Below are positions 1 through 9,006 of a stretch of DNA of 45,481 bases, one piece after another (position 1 is the stretch's first letter; the number at the start of each line of letters is the position of its first letter). This DNA comes from an uncultured Gammaproteobacteria bacterium (lineage in GTDB: Bacteria > Pseudomonadota > Gammaproteobacteria > Arenicellales > JAANXG01): the NCBI GenBank assembly GCA_947259705.1, contig CAMYNL010000025.1:1-45481 (forward strand). The letters run 5' to 3'. Made by a program: the position numbers and the translations under genes. Under the pieces are notes generated by a model that was not told the DNA's origin, made no database searches, and was given only the letters and a program-made list of their open reading frames with translations.

Positions 1-144
1 GATGACGTCGTTGGTGTCGCCGGTAGTTTCGCATATCGTTGCCCGCTGATAAATGGACGGTTGAGTCCGATGACCCATCAGTTCCCACTGTTTCGATTGG
101 TGCTTTTTGGGTTAGAATCGGGCAAAGTGGCAGTAAATCAATGA
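1..144 (+). CDS. possible C-terminal end of an unidentified upstream gene
   Basis: Frame 1 is open from the window edge for 47 codons and ends at a TGA at 142-144, while the other two forward frames stop early. The translated tail is hydrophobic with basic residues and ends in GKVAVNQ. I do not recognise a family. The base composition matches the AT-richer glycosyltransferase gene that follows 38 bp later, so it may be the end of another polysaccharide-cluster gene. With so short a piece it could also be chance. Confidence 0.3.
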   Translation, partial: DDVVGVAGSFAYRCPLINGRLSPMTHQFPLFRLVLFGLESGKVAVNQ

Positions 145-182
145 CATTGTAAGACTTTGCGAAAAGTACACGGACAATAATA

Positions 183-1364
183 ATGCAGCCCGCAGCGGCT
201 CGAGGAAAAGTCAGCTATCGTCAAGTGGGAGAAAGAACGTCGGTGTTGCTCAACGCCACTCCGTTGGGCACTGTATTCACCGGAATTGCGCGATATACTC
301 GTTCCCTCTACGAGACCATCGCGAAACATAACCTGGCTGATGTTGACTATTTTTATCGCGGTCAGGTCACTCATTACATCCCGGAACAGGGCGGGGTAGT
401 GATGAGCCGCTACATCCCGCCGTGGCTGAGGAATGGCGCTCGTCGGGCAAGGCTTGTGGGAATGGAGGGGCGACTAAGACGAGTACTGAGGTCCAATAGA
501 TATGGCGTTTACCACGAGACGGGCCTTTTTCCGCATGTTCGAGATACGGCGGTTCCGGTAGTCCAGACCATTTACGATTTGTCGCTGATTACTCATAAGA
601 ATACCCATCCGGTAGACCGGGTTCGGCATTTCGAACACTATTTTTTTGATCGGCTCGACCGGATTCCCCATGTGATCACTTTGTCAGAATATATTAAGAA
701 CGAGATTGTTGATGTGCTGGGGCTCCCGCCCAATAAGGTGTCGGTAGTCCCCCTTGCCCCGGCAGACCACCTCAAGCGGGCGCCTGAACGCGAGGTTGGC
801 CGTTACCTGAACAGTAAGGGAATATCAGATAATTATATTCTCTCCGTCGCGACGCTGGAGCCAAGAAAGAACATTAAGAACTTGCTGGAGGCAATGATAT
901 GTTTGCCTCAAGACGTAACGCTGGTTTGCGCGGGTTGGTCAGGTTGGTTAAGTAAAGATTTCGACACGACAATACAACGATTGGGGCTTGGAGAGCGCGT
1001 CTTGAGATTAGGCCATGTGACGGACTACGATTTACGCTTGCTTTACAGCGGTGCGCGCGCCCTGGTTTATCCCAGCCTATACGAAGGTTTTGGTTTGCCG
1101 ATAGTGGAGGCCATGTCGTGTGGATGCCCGGTTGTTTGCAGCAACCGCGCCAGCATGCCGGAAGTCGCAGGAGATGCGGCAATTCTGGTTGACCCTCTGG
1201 ACTGCACCGGTTTGGCGGAGGAGATAGAACGGATTTGTCGTGATGATACGCTCCGGCAGCGACTTATTCGAAAGGGCTATCTGAGAGCAAAGTGTTTCTC
1301 CTGGGCGGATACTGCGAGAAAAACTATAGATGTATTAGCGCATGTTTCCCGGCAGGCAGGCTAA
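183..1364 (+). CDS. group 1 (GT4-type) glycosyltransferase
   Basis: This is predicted to transfer a sugar from a nucleotide-sugar donor during surface polysaccharide synthesis, in the cytoplasm or at the inner membrane face. The N-terminal GT-B half carries LLNATPLGTVFTGIARYT, the glycine-rich acceptor-side start typical of mannosyltransferase-like group 1 enzymes. The C-terminal half has VATLEPRKN (donor phosphate binding) and YEGFGLPIVEAMSCG, the EX7E signature. Length (393 aa) is normal for the family. The ATG at 183 gives about 20 extra residues before the conserved core; a GTG at 243 is an alternative start. A broken GDP-mannose dehydratase gene follows 35 bp downstream, which hints at GDP-mannose-derived sugars, but donor and acceptor cannot be read from sequence. 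Codons such as ATA, AGA and TTA are more frequent than in the rest of the window, suggesting transfer. Confidence 0.9.
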   Translation: MQPAAARGKVSYRQVGERTSVLLNATPLGTVFTGIARYTRSLYETIAKHNLADVDYFYRGQVTHYIPEQGGVVMSRYIPPWLRNGARRARLVGMEGRLRRVLRSNRYGVYHETGLFPHVRDTAVPVVQTIYDLSLITHKNTHPVDRVRHFEHYFFDRLDRIPHVITLSEYIKNEIVDVLGLPPNKVSVVPLAPADHLKRAPEREVGRYLNSKGISDNYILSVATLEPRKNIKNLLEAMICLPQDVTLVCAGWSGWLSKDFDTTIQRLGLGERVLRLGHVTDYDLRLLYSGARALVYPSLYEGFGLPIVEAMSCGCPVVCSNRASMPEVAGDAAILVDPLDCTGLAEEIERICRDDTLRQRLIRKGYLRAKCFSWADTARKTIDVLAHVSRQAG

Positions 1365-1399
1365 GTGGACGAATGACTTGATAAGGGGATAAGTGGTAG

Positions 1400-2285
1400 A
1401 TGAAAACTGCATTGATTACTGGCATAACTGGTCAAGCTGGCGCTTATCTTGCCAAGCAGCTGATTGTCGAAGGATACCGAGTTGTCGGGTCTTCGCGAGA
1501 TGTAAAGTTCGCCAATAAGCACGGCTTGCGATTCCTGGGACTTTCGGAGCAGGATATTGACGTGGTATCCCTCAATCTGGACGAATTCGCGATTGTAGTA
1601 GATCTGATAGACGAACTTCGCCCGGATGAAATATATCATCTCGCGTCACCGTCGTCGGTGGCGCGCTCGTTTCGGGAACCTGTCGAAACTACTGCGCACA
1701 TCGTAATGAGTACCATCAACCTGCTGGAGGCTGTGCGTCGGGTTGATGCGGGAACACGCTTTTTCAATGCTGCCTCGACTGAAATGTTTGGTGAGTGCGA
1801 GCATCCTGCGGATGAAACTACACACATTACTCCAAAGAGTCCCTATGGTGTAGCTAAGGCTGCGGCGTTTCTGCAGACAAGAAATTACCGTGACGCTTAT
1901 GGACTTTTTGCCTGCTCCGGTATCTTCAGTAACTTCGAGTCGCCTCTTCGTCCACTGAACTTTGTGACCCGAAAGATAGTCTCCACCGCTTGTCGGATCG
2001 CCGGAGGCGAGAAGATGGAATTGCATCTGGGAAACACACATATCAGGCGGGATTGGGGGTGGACTGCAGACTACGTTGATGCGGCGCGACGCATGTTGTT
2101 GCAAGAGTCCCCTTGACATCGGGCTCTCAGTCGGAGATCCAAGCGCAGCGGCCGCTGAACTCGGATGGCGAGCGACCCTACAGTTGCCTGATGTCGTGAA
2201 GGCGATGGTCGACGCCGATCTGGAGCAGATGGCCTGGGACCGAAGTCGCAAGAGACCGAGGACCCGATTGGGTATCGTTGCCTAA
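1400..2285 (+). pseudogene. gmd: GDP-mannose 4,6-dehydratase with internal deletion and frameshift
   Basis: GDP-mannose 4,6-dehydratase makes GDP-4-keto-6-deoxymannose, precursor of fucose- and rhamnose-type sugars. The first 238 codons (1400-2116) contain the Rossmann start ALITGITGQAGAYLAK, the active-site region STEMFGECEHPADETT and the catalytic YGVAK, then reach RRDWGWTADYVDAARRMLLQ and stop at TGA 2114-2116. The reading continues one frame over with VGDPSAAAAELGW followed by VVKAMVDADLEQM, which are the conserved last segments of the same family. The piece that normally lies between (about 40 residues covering the ATG..HSVREF region) is missing. A deletion of roughly 115-140 bp with a frame change explains this. 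Intact family members are about 320-380 aa. The protein is probably non-functional, although a truncated 238-aa product retaining the NAD domain could be made. Confidence 0.85.
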
Positions 2286-2582
2286 GCAGGTTGGCCGTCC
2301 GGGGTTGCCCCATTCGTCCTACCGGGGTGCGTTGTCCCAAGGCATGCCGAATAGGCGCCAACGCTCTCGCACCCCTCCCGAGTGAATTTGTGATCCCCGC
2401 TGCGGCCACTGCCCGCAAGGCGGAGCCGCGATAGACTGACCGGCGCGATCGTCGATGCAATGCCTTGGCCCGCGAAGTGACTAACATCCGCGAGCGCTCC
2501 CCATGGCAAACCTGTCGTCGCCGTGTATAATCCGCCTCCCGCGTAGTCAACGCCCACGCCGGACCGAATCCGGCCCACTGCA
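2286..2582. other. intergenic region before prfC, no gene seen
   Basis: No ORF with family resemblance was found. Base composition returns here to the GC-rich level of the rest of the window, so this gap marks the compositional boundary with the polysaccharide genes. The only site I can point to is the promoter-like sequence at its right end. Confidence 0.5.
2504..2531 (+). promoter_or_regulatory. candidate sigma-70 promoter for prfC
   Basis: A perfect -10 box TATAAT lies at 2526-2531, preceded at 16 bp spacing by a weak -35 (TGGCAA, 2504-2509). Transcription would start about 12-15 bases later and give a leader of roughly 40 nt before the prfC ATG at 2583. The -35 is poor, so the assignment rests on the -10 box and position. 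Confidence 0.45.
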
Positions 2583-4160
<1,578 letters not shown>

Positions 4161-4563
4161 CTCCCACCGAAGGGATATGGTCAACCCCGGGGGCGGAGTG
4201 AATAATCCTATGGTTTCGTAGAGCCCCTGCCTGCACGCGCTTAGGCTGCCCATGCCGGCGAATCGGCCACGGCCCATTTGGGTGGATCGGCTGAGGGAAC
4301 GGGGGTGTGACAGCCGGTCGATCGTCCTGGACACCCGGACAAAACAAACGGGGTCTTGGAGTCAGCGGCAATCAGCGCCAGCCATCGTTAACCTTTCTCC
4401 ACCCGCCACGTTTACCCAACCCATTAGCGGAACACCGCGAGGAGCATGCTTTGACAACCAATCACCGATCGGCGGCAACTGACGCCCGCCATTGCAACCC
4501 TGAGGAAAAAAAAGGTATTGTTCGCCCCCTGAATTATCTGCATACCGCAGCGGGAGACCGGTC
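4161..4563. other. intergenic region, no gene recognised
   Basis: About 400 bp without a convincing ORF. A TTGACA hexamer occurs at about 4452 without a good -10 at normal spacing. An A-rich run (4505-4512) and a ribosome-binding sequence (GGGAG, about 4549-4553) precede the next gene. I see no hairpin strong enough to call a terminator for prfC. Confidence 0.4.
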
Positions 4564-5325
4564 ATGACCAGCGTCGGGAGAATTGTCGCGCTCTTGATCG
4601 CGCTGACACTGACAGGCGCCGGGGCAACACGCGCCGCTGAGCCTGAGCAGAAGACTGCCGACGACCCCATGCAGAGGATGCACCAGATGATGCAGTCCGT
4701 GCCGGGGGGCCAGGGCGCCACACAGGCGCCGGGTGGGGCACCGAACCCGATGGGTATGCAAAACCCGATGATGGGCATGATGAATCCGATGGCCAATCCG
4801 ATGATGGGGATGATGAATCCGATGATGGGGATGATGAATCCGATGTCGAACCCGATGATGGGGATGATGAATCCGATGTCGAACCCGATGATGGGAATGA
4901 TGAATCCGATGTCGAACCCGATGATGGGGATGATGAATCCGATGTCGAACCCGATGATGGGGATGATGAATCCGATGTCGAACCCGATGATGGGGATGAT
5001 GAATCCGATGGCGAATCCCATGATGGGCATGATGAATCCCATGATGATGTATCCGATGATGATGGCGCCCATGTCCATGATGGGCCCCATGATGGGCCCG
5101 ATGATGTCCCCCATGATGGGGATGGGCAACCCGATGGGTATGATGGGCTCGATGCCCGGTTCGATGCCCATGGGGAACCCTGCAATGGCGATGGACCCGG
5201 CCCAGTGGATGAGCATGTTTCACATGGGCAGTCCGCAGACCCAAGAAAACTTCATGCAGGAGTGGACCAAGAGCATGCAGAACATGATGCCCAAACCGGC
5301 TGAGGATCAGGCCCCCAAGAAGTAA
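4564..5325 (+). CDS. secreted methionine-repeat protein
   Basis: Unrecognised family. A cleavable signal peptide is likely: short polar start, hydrophobic core IVALLIALTLTGAGATRA, then AAEPEQ, so the mature protein should be periplasmic or extracellular. The centre is built of an 11-residue unit (NPMMGMMNPMS and variants) in which five of eleven residues are methionine. It is followed by looser GPMMGPMM/SPMMGMG stretches and a more ordinary tail, WMSMFHMGSPQTQENFMQEW, ending in a charged PKPAEDQAPKK. There is no cysteine and very little histidine in the repeat. Methionine-rich periplasmic segments in CopA-, CueO- and Ctr-type proteins bind Cu(I), so metal binding is possible, but that is inference. 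The low-complexity chain could equally be a membrane-surface or structural protein. A cytochrome c5 gene starts 59 bp downstream on the same strand, so the two may be co-transcribed. Confidence 0.8.
   Translation: MTSVGRIVALLIALTLTGAGATRAAEPEQKTADDPMQRMHQMMQSVPGGQGATQAPGGAPNPMGMQNPMMGMMNPMANPMMGMMNPMMGMMNPMSNPMMGMMNPMSNPMMGMMNPMSNPMMGMMNPMSNPMMGMMNPMSNPMMGMMNPMANPMMGMMNPMMMYPMMMAPMSMMGPMMGPMMSPMMGMGNPMGMMGSMPGSMPMGNPAMAMDPAQWMSMFHMGSPQTQENFMQEWTKSMQNMMPKPAEDQAPKK
4849..5013 (+). repeat. 33-bp in-frame tandem repeat, five near-identical units
   Basis: Five consecutive 33-bp units (4849-4881, 4882-4914, 4915-4947, 4948-4980, 4981-5013) encode NPMMGMMNPMS four times and then NPMMGMMNPMA. They are almost identical at the DNA level; I see single-base differences such as GGA for GGG in the second unit. 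Shorter and degenerate copies extend the array on both sides from about 4760 to 5130. Such near-identity means recent expansion or ongoing homogenisation, and copy number probably varies between strains. Confidence 0.9.
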
Positions 5326-5384
5326 GCTTTTCTGCAGTAATCCGTAATTCAACAGCCAATCCAGTTACATCAAAGGAGTCCAAA

Positions 5385-5702
5385 ATGCGTAAGACAGTTG
5401 TCTATCTCGGTAGCGCCCTTGCCCTGGCGTTGTCCTCCTCCCTTGCCCAGGCCGATGGTGCCGCGATCTACAACTCCAGTTGTGCGGCCTGCCACGCGCA
5501 GGGCGTCGCCGGTGCACCCAAGTTCGGCGATGCGGCCGCGTGGAAGGACCGCATCGTGCAGGGCAATGACACTCTTTATGAGCACGCCATCGTGGGTTAC
5601 CAGGGCAAGGCGGGCTACATGCCGCCAAAGGGCGGATTCGCCAACCTGAGTGACGACGAGGTCAAGGAGGCCGTGGACTATATGGTATCCAACGCCCAAT
5701 AG
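5385..5702 (+). CDS. cytochrome c5 family monoheme cytochrome
   Basis: A small periplasmic electron carrier. A signal peptide (residues 1-23, ending in AQA) precedes the mature domain, consistent with Sec export needed for heme attachment. The heme site is CAACH (Cys33, Cys36, His37) and the sixth ligand is most likely Met79 in GYMPPKGG, the c5-type distal motif. Length (105 aa) is usual. A ribosome-binding site AAAGGAG lies 8 bases before the ATG. It follows the methionine-repeat protein by 59 bp and is closed by a strong terminator. Its partner oxidase or reductase is not in this window. Confidence 0.93.
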   Translation: MRKTVVYLGSALALALSSSLAQADGAAIYNSSCAACHAQGVAGAPKFGDAAAWKDRIVQGNDTLYEHAIVGYQGKAGYMPPKGGFANLSDDEVKEAVDYMVSNAQ

Positions 5703-5734
5703 TCGTGGTGTAAAGGTACGGGCATTGATGTCCG

Positions 5735-5765
5735 AAAGCGCGGCGATAACGCCGCGCTTTTTTTT
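5735..5765 (+). terminator. Rho-independent terminator after cytochrome c5
   Basis: A perfect 11-bp stem (5735-5745 with 5750-5760, GC-rich core GCGCGGC/GCCGCGC) with a 4-base loop ATAA is followed by eight consecutive T residues. It sits 33 bp past the cytochrome stop. Because the stem begins with AAA, it may also work weakly in the other direction for the convergent ndh gene. Confidence 0.93.
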
Positions 5766-5822
5766 GTGTTCGGCCCCGCCCTCAGCGGGTGTCGTGCGGC
5801 CGGTGTCGAAGCCGACGCCCGC

Positions 5823-7148
5823 TCAATGCAACTTGATCTTCGGATGTACCGCGCGCCGGAACAGGTTGGCCAGGCTCAGAAAGAACACCCTGCCGACACC
5901 GAACAGGGCGACCTGGTGCATCTTGTACAGCGATAGATAGACCATACGGGCGACATAGCCCTCGATCATGACACTGCCGGCGATGTTGCCCATCAGGTTA
6001 CCCACCGTGCTGTACTTGCCCAGCGAGACCAGGGATCCGTAGTCGCGATAACGATAAACGGGCAGGTCGCGTCCCTTGAGCTGGCGGCGGATGGATTTGG
6101 CAAGCAGCGAGGCCTGCTGGTGCGCGGCTTGGGCGCGGGGCGGTACGTCGCTGTCGTGGCCGGGCCAGGGACAGGCCGCGCAGTCGCCGAGGGCGAATAT
6201 GCGGGGATCGCTAACCGACTGCAGCCGCTCGTTGACCACTACCTGGTTGATGCTGTTGGTCTCGAGCCAGTCCATGCGCGACAGAAAACTGGGCGCGCGG
6301 ATACCCGCTGCCCATACCTTGATGCCGCAGGCGATAGTGCGGCCGCTGGCGGTGCGAATCTCGCGTTCGTCCACGCCGGTCACCCGTTCGTTTTCGAGCA
6401 GGTCGATGCCCAGCCGCGCCAGGTCCTCGCGGGTGGCGTCGGAGATGCGTTCCGGCAGGGCCGGCAGGATGCGTTCCGCGGCCTCGATGATGGAGATGCG
6501 GATGTGCTCCTCGGGGTCGATCTGGTCCAGTCCGAAGGTGGTGAACTGGTTGGCGACCTCGTGCAGCTGCGCGGCCAGTTCCACCCCGGTCGCGCCGCCG
6601 CCGACGATGGCCACGTGCAGCTGGCTCTCGAACTCGGGTCCGCCGCGGGTGTGGGCGTAGAGAAAGGACTCGATCAGCCGTCTCTGGAAGGTCTCCGCCT
6701 GTTCCTTGTTGTCGAGAAACAGGCAATGCTCCTTCACGCCGGGGATGCCGAAATCGTTGCAAACGCTGCCCACCGCCAGCACCAGGGTGTCATAGGGAAA
6801 CTGGCGCCGGGGGATGATCTCCCTGCCATGCTCGTTGAAGGTGGGGGCGACCGAGACGGCCCTCGCTTCACTGTCGACGTCGTCCACGTAGCCGAGCCGG
6901 AACTGAAAATGATGCCAGTGGCCCTGGGCCAGGTATTCCAGCTCGTCCTGGTGCGAGTCCAGGGTCCCGGCGGCCACTTCGTGCAGCAGCGGTTTCCAGA
7001 TATGGGTGCGGTCCGGATCGATCAGCGTAACGTGGGCGTGGCCGCGCTTGGCGAGCTTGTCGCCGAGCTTGGTGGCGAGTTCCAGTCCGCCGGCACCTCC
7101 CCCCACGACGATGATTTTGTGTACATTCTCGTCTGTAATTGACGACAT
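5823..7148 (-). CDS. ndh: type II NADH dehydrogenase
   Basis: A single-subunit, non-proton-pumping FAD enzyme that oxidises NADH and reduces ubiquinone at the inner membrane. The N-terminal FAD fold shows KIIVVGGGAGGLELATKLG, the NADH fold shows HVAIVGGGATGVELAAQL, and IFALGDCAACPWPG holds the C-terminal FAD contact. The C-terminus has amphipathic, hydrophobic segments expected for membrane anchoring. I chose the ATG at 7148 (MSSITDEN) because GTGGAG lies 9 bases upstream; a GTG at 7163 would add five residues. Length is normal. The gene is divergent from the DsrE-like gene, with only a few bases between the two starts. Confidence 0.93.
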   Translation of the reverse strand: MSSITDENVHKIIVVGGGAGGLELATKLGDKLAKRGHAHVTLIDPDRTHIWKPLLHEVAAGTLDSHQDELEYLAQGHWHHFQFRLGYVDDVDSEARAVSVAPTFNEHGREIIPRRQFPYDTLVLAVGSVCNDFGIPGVKEHCLFLDNKEQAETFQRRLIESFLYAHTRGGPEFESQLHVAIVGGGATGVELAAQLHEVANQFTTFGLDQIDPEEHIRISIIEAAERILPALPERISDATREDLARLGIDLLENERVTGVDEREIRTASGRTIACGIKVWAAGIRAPSFLSRMDWLETNSINQVVVNERLQSVSDPRIFALGDCAACPWPGHDSDVPPRAQAAHQQASLLAKSIRRQLKGRDLPVYRYRDYGSLVSLGKYSTVGNLMGNIAGSVMIEGYVARMVYLSLYKMHQVALFGVGRVFFLSLANLFRRAVHPKIKLH

Positions 7149-7162
7149 AGAGGTGTACTCCA

Positions 7163-7672
7163 CTGAAAAACGTTGAGCGGCGCCGCCGAATCGGTGCGGA
7201 TTGTATCCTGTTGTGGCTGATGTTGTGGCCTGTTTCGGGCTACGCGGACTGGAACGAAGAGGTCGAGTTGCTCCTCGCGCGGGCGCATCCGCCCGATGGT
7301 GTGGTGTTCGAGATCGTCAGCGACGAGCCGGATTTCCTGTCCTACGTATTGCCCGACGTGCGCGATGCGGCGAAACGGCTCCGGCAGAGGTTCCCCGGCC
7401 TCTCGCTGGCGGTGGTCACCCATGGCATCGAGCAGTTTGCCCTGATGGAGGAGAATCGCGCGGACTTCCAGGAGTTGCATGCCTCGGTGGAGGCGATGAG
7501 CCGGTCGGGCGATATCCCCGTGCATGTCTGTGGCACCCATGCCGGCTGGCGCGGTGTGACACCGGAGGAATTTCCTGATTACGTGGACGTCGCCGCAGTG
7601 GGGCCGGCGCAGGTCAACGACTACCTGGCGCTGGGATACGTACTCGTGCTGGTGGAAGACAGCAGTTTCTGA
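7163..7672 (+). CDS. secreted DsrE-like domain protein
   Basis: Resembles small DsrE/DsrF-like proteins found in sulfur- and respiration-related neighbourhoods. Function is unknown. The recognisable core includes PPDGVVFEIVSDEPDFL, LSLAVVTHGIEQFAL, VHVCGTHAGWRGV (a single Cys at the place of the DsrE active loop) and a C-terminal INDY-like VNDYLALGYVLVLVE. The start is uncertain. A TTG at 7211 is the first conventional start and gives MWLMLWPVSGYADWN. Reading from a CTG at 7163 gives a textbook signal peptide with a basic n-region (KNVERRRRIG), a hydrophobic core and cleavage after GYA, and has GAGGTG seven bases upstream. I prefer the CTG start. It is immediately followed by gluQ, probably in one transcript. 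Confidence 0.75.
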   Translation: MKNVERRRRIGADCILLWLMLWPVSGYADWNEEVELLLARAHPPDGVVFEIVSDEPDFLSYVLPDVRDAAKRLRQRFPGLSLAVVTHGIEQFALMEENRADFQELHASVEAMSRSGDIPVHVCGTHAGWRGVTPEEFPDYVDVAAVGPAQVNDYLALGYVLVLVEDSSF

Positions 7673-7692
7673 AGTTGCCTGGAGGGCTTGTG

Positions 7693-8682
7693 GTGGCGGC
7701 ATATGACGAGCTGCTGGACCGGGCGCGCGCGCTGCGGGAAAGCGGCGTGCGCGGCCGTTACGCGCCCAGCCCCTCGGGTCCGCAGCACCTCGGGAACCTG
7801 CGCACGGCACTGACTGCCTGGTTGCAGGCACGGCTGGCCGGCGGCGCCTTTATCCTGCGCATGGAAGACCTGGACCGGCCCCGTGTGCGCGCCGGCAGCG
7901 CGGCGCAGATCCTCGCGGACCTGCGCTGGCTGGGCCTGGACTGGGACGAAGGGCCCGACATCGGCGGCCCGCTTGCCCCCTACGAGCAGGCGCCGCGTGA
8001 GGCCTGCTACCGGGCGGCACTGGAGCAGCTGCAGGATCGGGCCAGCGTGTTTGCCTGCTTCTGTTCCCGCAAGGATGTGCAACAGGCGGCCAGTGCCCCG
8101 CACGGAGCGGGCGCGGGTGTCTACCCGGGGAGCTGCCGGCGGCTGAGCAGCGCCGAGGTGGACGAGCGGCGCGCCTCGGTGTCACGACCGCCCAGTTGGC
8201 GATACCTGGCGCCCGCCGAAGAGGTCGCGTTTGTCGACCAGGTCAGCGGCCGCCATGTTCAGCAGTTGACGCGGGATGTCGGGGATTTCGTGGTGCAGCG
8301 CGGTGACGGCCTGTTCGCCTACCAGCTGGCAGTGGTGGTGGACGACGCCCTGATGGGGGTGACCGACGTGGTTCGCGGCGCCGACCTGCTGGGGTCGACC
8401 CCGCGCCAGATCGTACTGTACCAGGCCCTGGAACTGCCGGTGCCGCGCTTCTGGCATGTGCCGCTGATGCGGGATGCCCGCGGGCGGCGGATGGCGAAAC
8501 GGAGCGGGTCGGCGTCGCTCGAGGAATCGCGTGCGGCGGGGCACTCGCCGGAGCAGGTGGTGGGACGCCTGGCGGTCTCGCTGGGCCTGGTTCCCCCGGG
8601 TGCGGTGTTGAGCGCCGGGGAACTGCTGCAATCGCTGGACGATGACAGCTTCCGCGCCGCGCTACGGAACGCCCGGGACTAG
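7693..8682 (+). CDS. gluQ: glutamyl-Q tRNA(Asp) synthetase
   Basis: GluQ (YadB) attaches glutamate to the queuosine of tRNA(Asp). It is a truncated GluRS-like enzyme with the class I catalytic core but no anticodon-binding domain. The HIGH-type motif is in RYAPSPSGPQHLGNLRTAL, the KMSKS-type motif is MAKRSGS, and CFCSRKD with YPGSCR supplies the zinc-site cysteines. The length of about 330 aa (GluRS is about 470) fits GluQ. The GTG at 7693 is chosen because GGAGGG lies 6 bases before it; GTG 7690 and TTG 7675 are alternatives. It lies just downstream of the DsrE-like gene. Confidence 0.93.
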   Translation: MAAYDELLDRARALRESGVRGRYAPSPSGPQHLGNLRTALTAWLQARLAGGAFILRMEDLDRPRVRAGSAAQILADLRWLGLDWDEGPDIGGPLAPYEQAPREACYRAALEQLQDRASVFACFCSRKDVQQAASAPHGAGAGVYPGSCRRLSSAEVDERRASVSRPPSWRYLAPAEEVAFVDQVSGRHVQQLTRDVGDFVVQRGDGLFAYQLAVVVDDALMGVTDVVRGADLLGSTPRQIVLYQALELPVPRFWHVPLMRDARGRRMAKRSGSASLEESRAAGHSPEQVVGRLAVSLGLVPPGAVLSAGELLQSLDDDSFRAALRNARD

Positions 8683-8705
8683 TCGCCGCCTCAGTGACGC
8701 TTTAT

Positions 8706-8970
8706 CTAGATGGTAGCGCTGCGTTCCAGGGCCCGGCGCCGGGCTTCCGCAAGACGTGCCAACTCCGCCTGCAGTTGCCGCGCCTGTGGCTCGGGGACCG
8801 TGAATGCATCGAAACCGGTGTCGCAGGCCCGGACTGGCACCTGTTTCAGCCTTACGCCCGTCTGGTCCGGCCCGCAGTCGCAGCTGTCGATGCGACAGAC
8901 GAGGTCGATCGGCGCGTCTGCGGTCAGTGGTTTCGAGCGATACCTTCGTAAGCGTCAGCGGGCACGGCAC
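8706..8970 (-). pseudogene. small Cys-containing ORF with apparent frameshift
   Basis: Reading the minus strand, the frame ending at TAG 8706-8708 encodes LTADAPIDLVCRIDSCDCG, then PDQTGVRLKQVPVRACDTGF and a charged helical tail PEPQARQLQAELARLAEARRR. It has the look of a real protein but no usable start, because a TGA lies just upstream. The neighbouring frame, from a GTG at 8970, reads VPCPLTLTKVSLE and would join smoothly (TLTKVSL to KPLTADAP) if one base near 8930 were removed. I therefore propose a roughly 85-residue gene with a one-base frameshift or a sequencing error. It begins 36 bp after the apeB stop, so it would be the second gene of that operon. The four cysteines in CRIDSCDC..ACD could bind a metal. 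No family recognised. Confidence 0.45.
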
Positions 8971-9006
8971 CCAAGAGTTCCGATGCCAGGCGCCAGACCG
9001 ATGCTT

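Noticed and set aside
4252-4567. Plus-strand ORFs between prfC and the repeat protein
   Set aside because: Overlapping frames with no start signals, no family resemblance and random-looking composition.
4362-5352. Long minus-strand ORFs rich in Ile-Gly-Phe or His-Arg across the repeat gene
   Set aside because: They are antisense shadows of the methionine repeat; the plus strand has a signal peptide, ribosome-binding site and terminator context.
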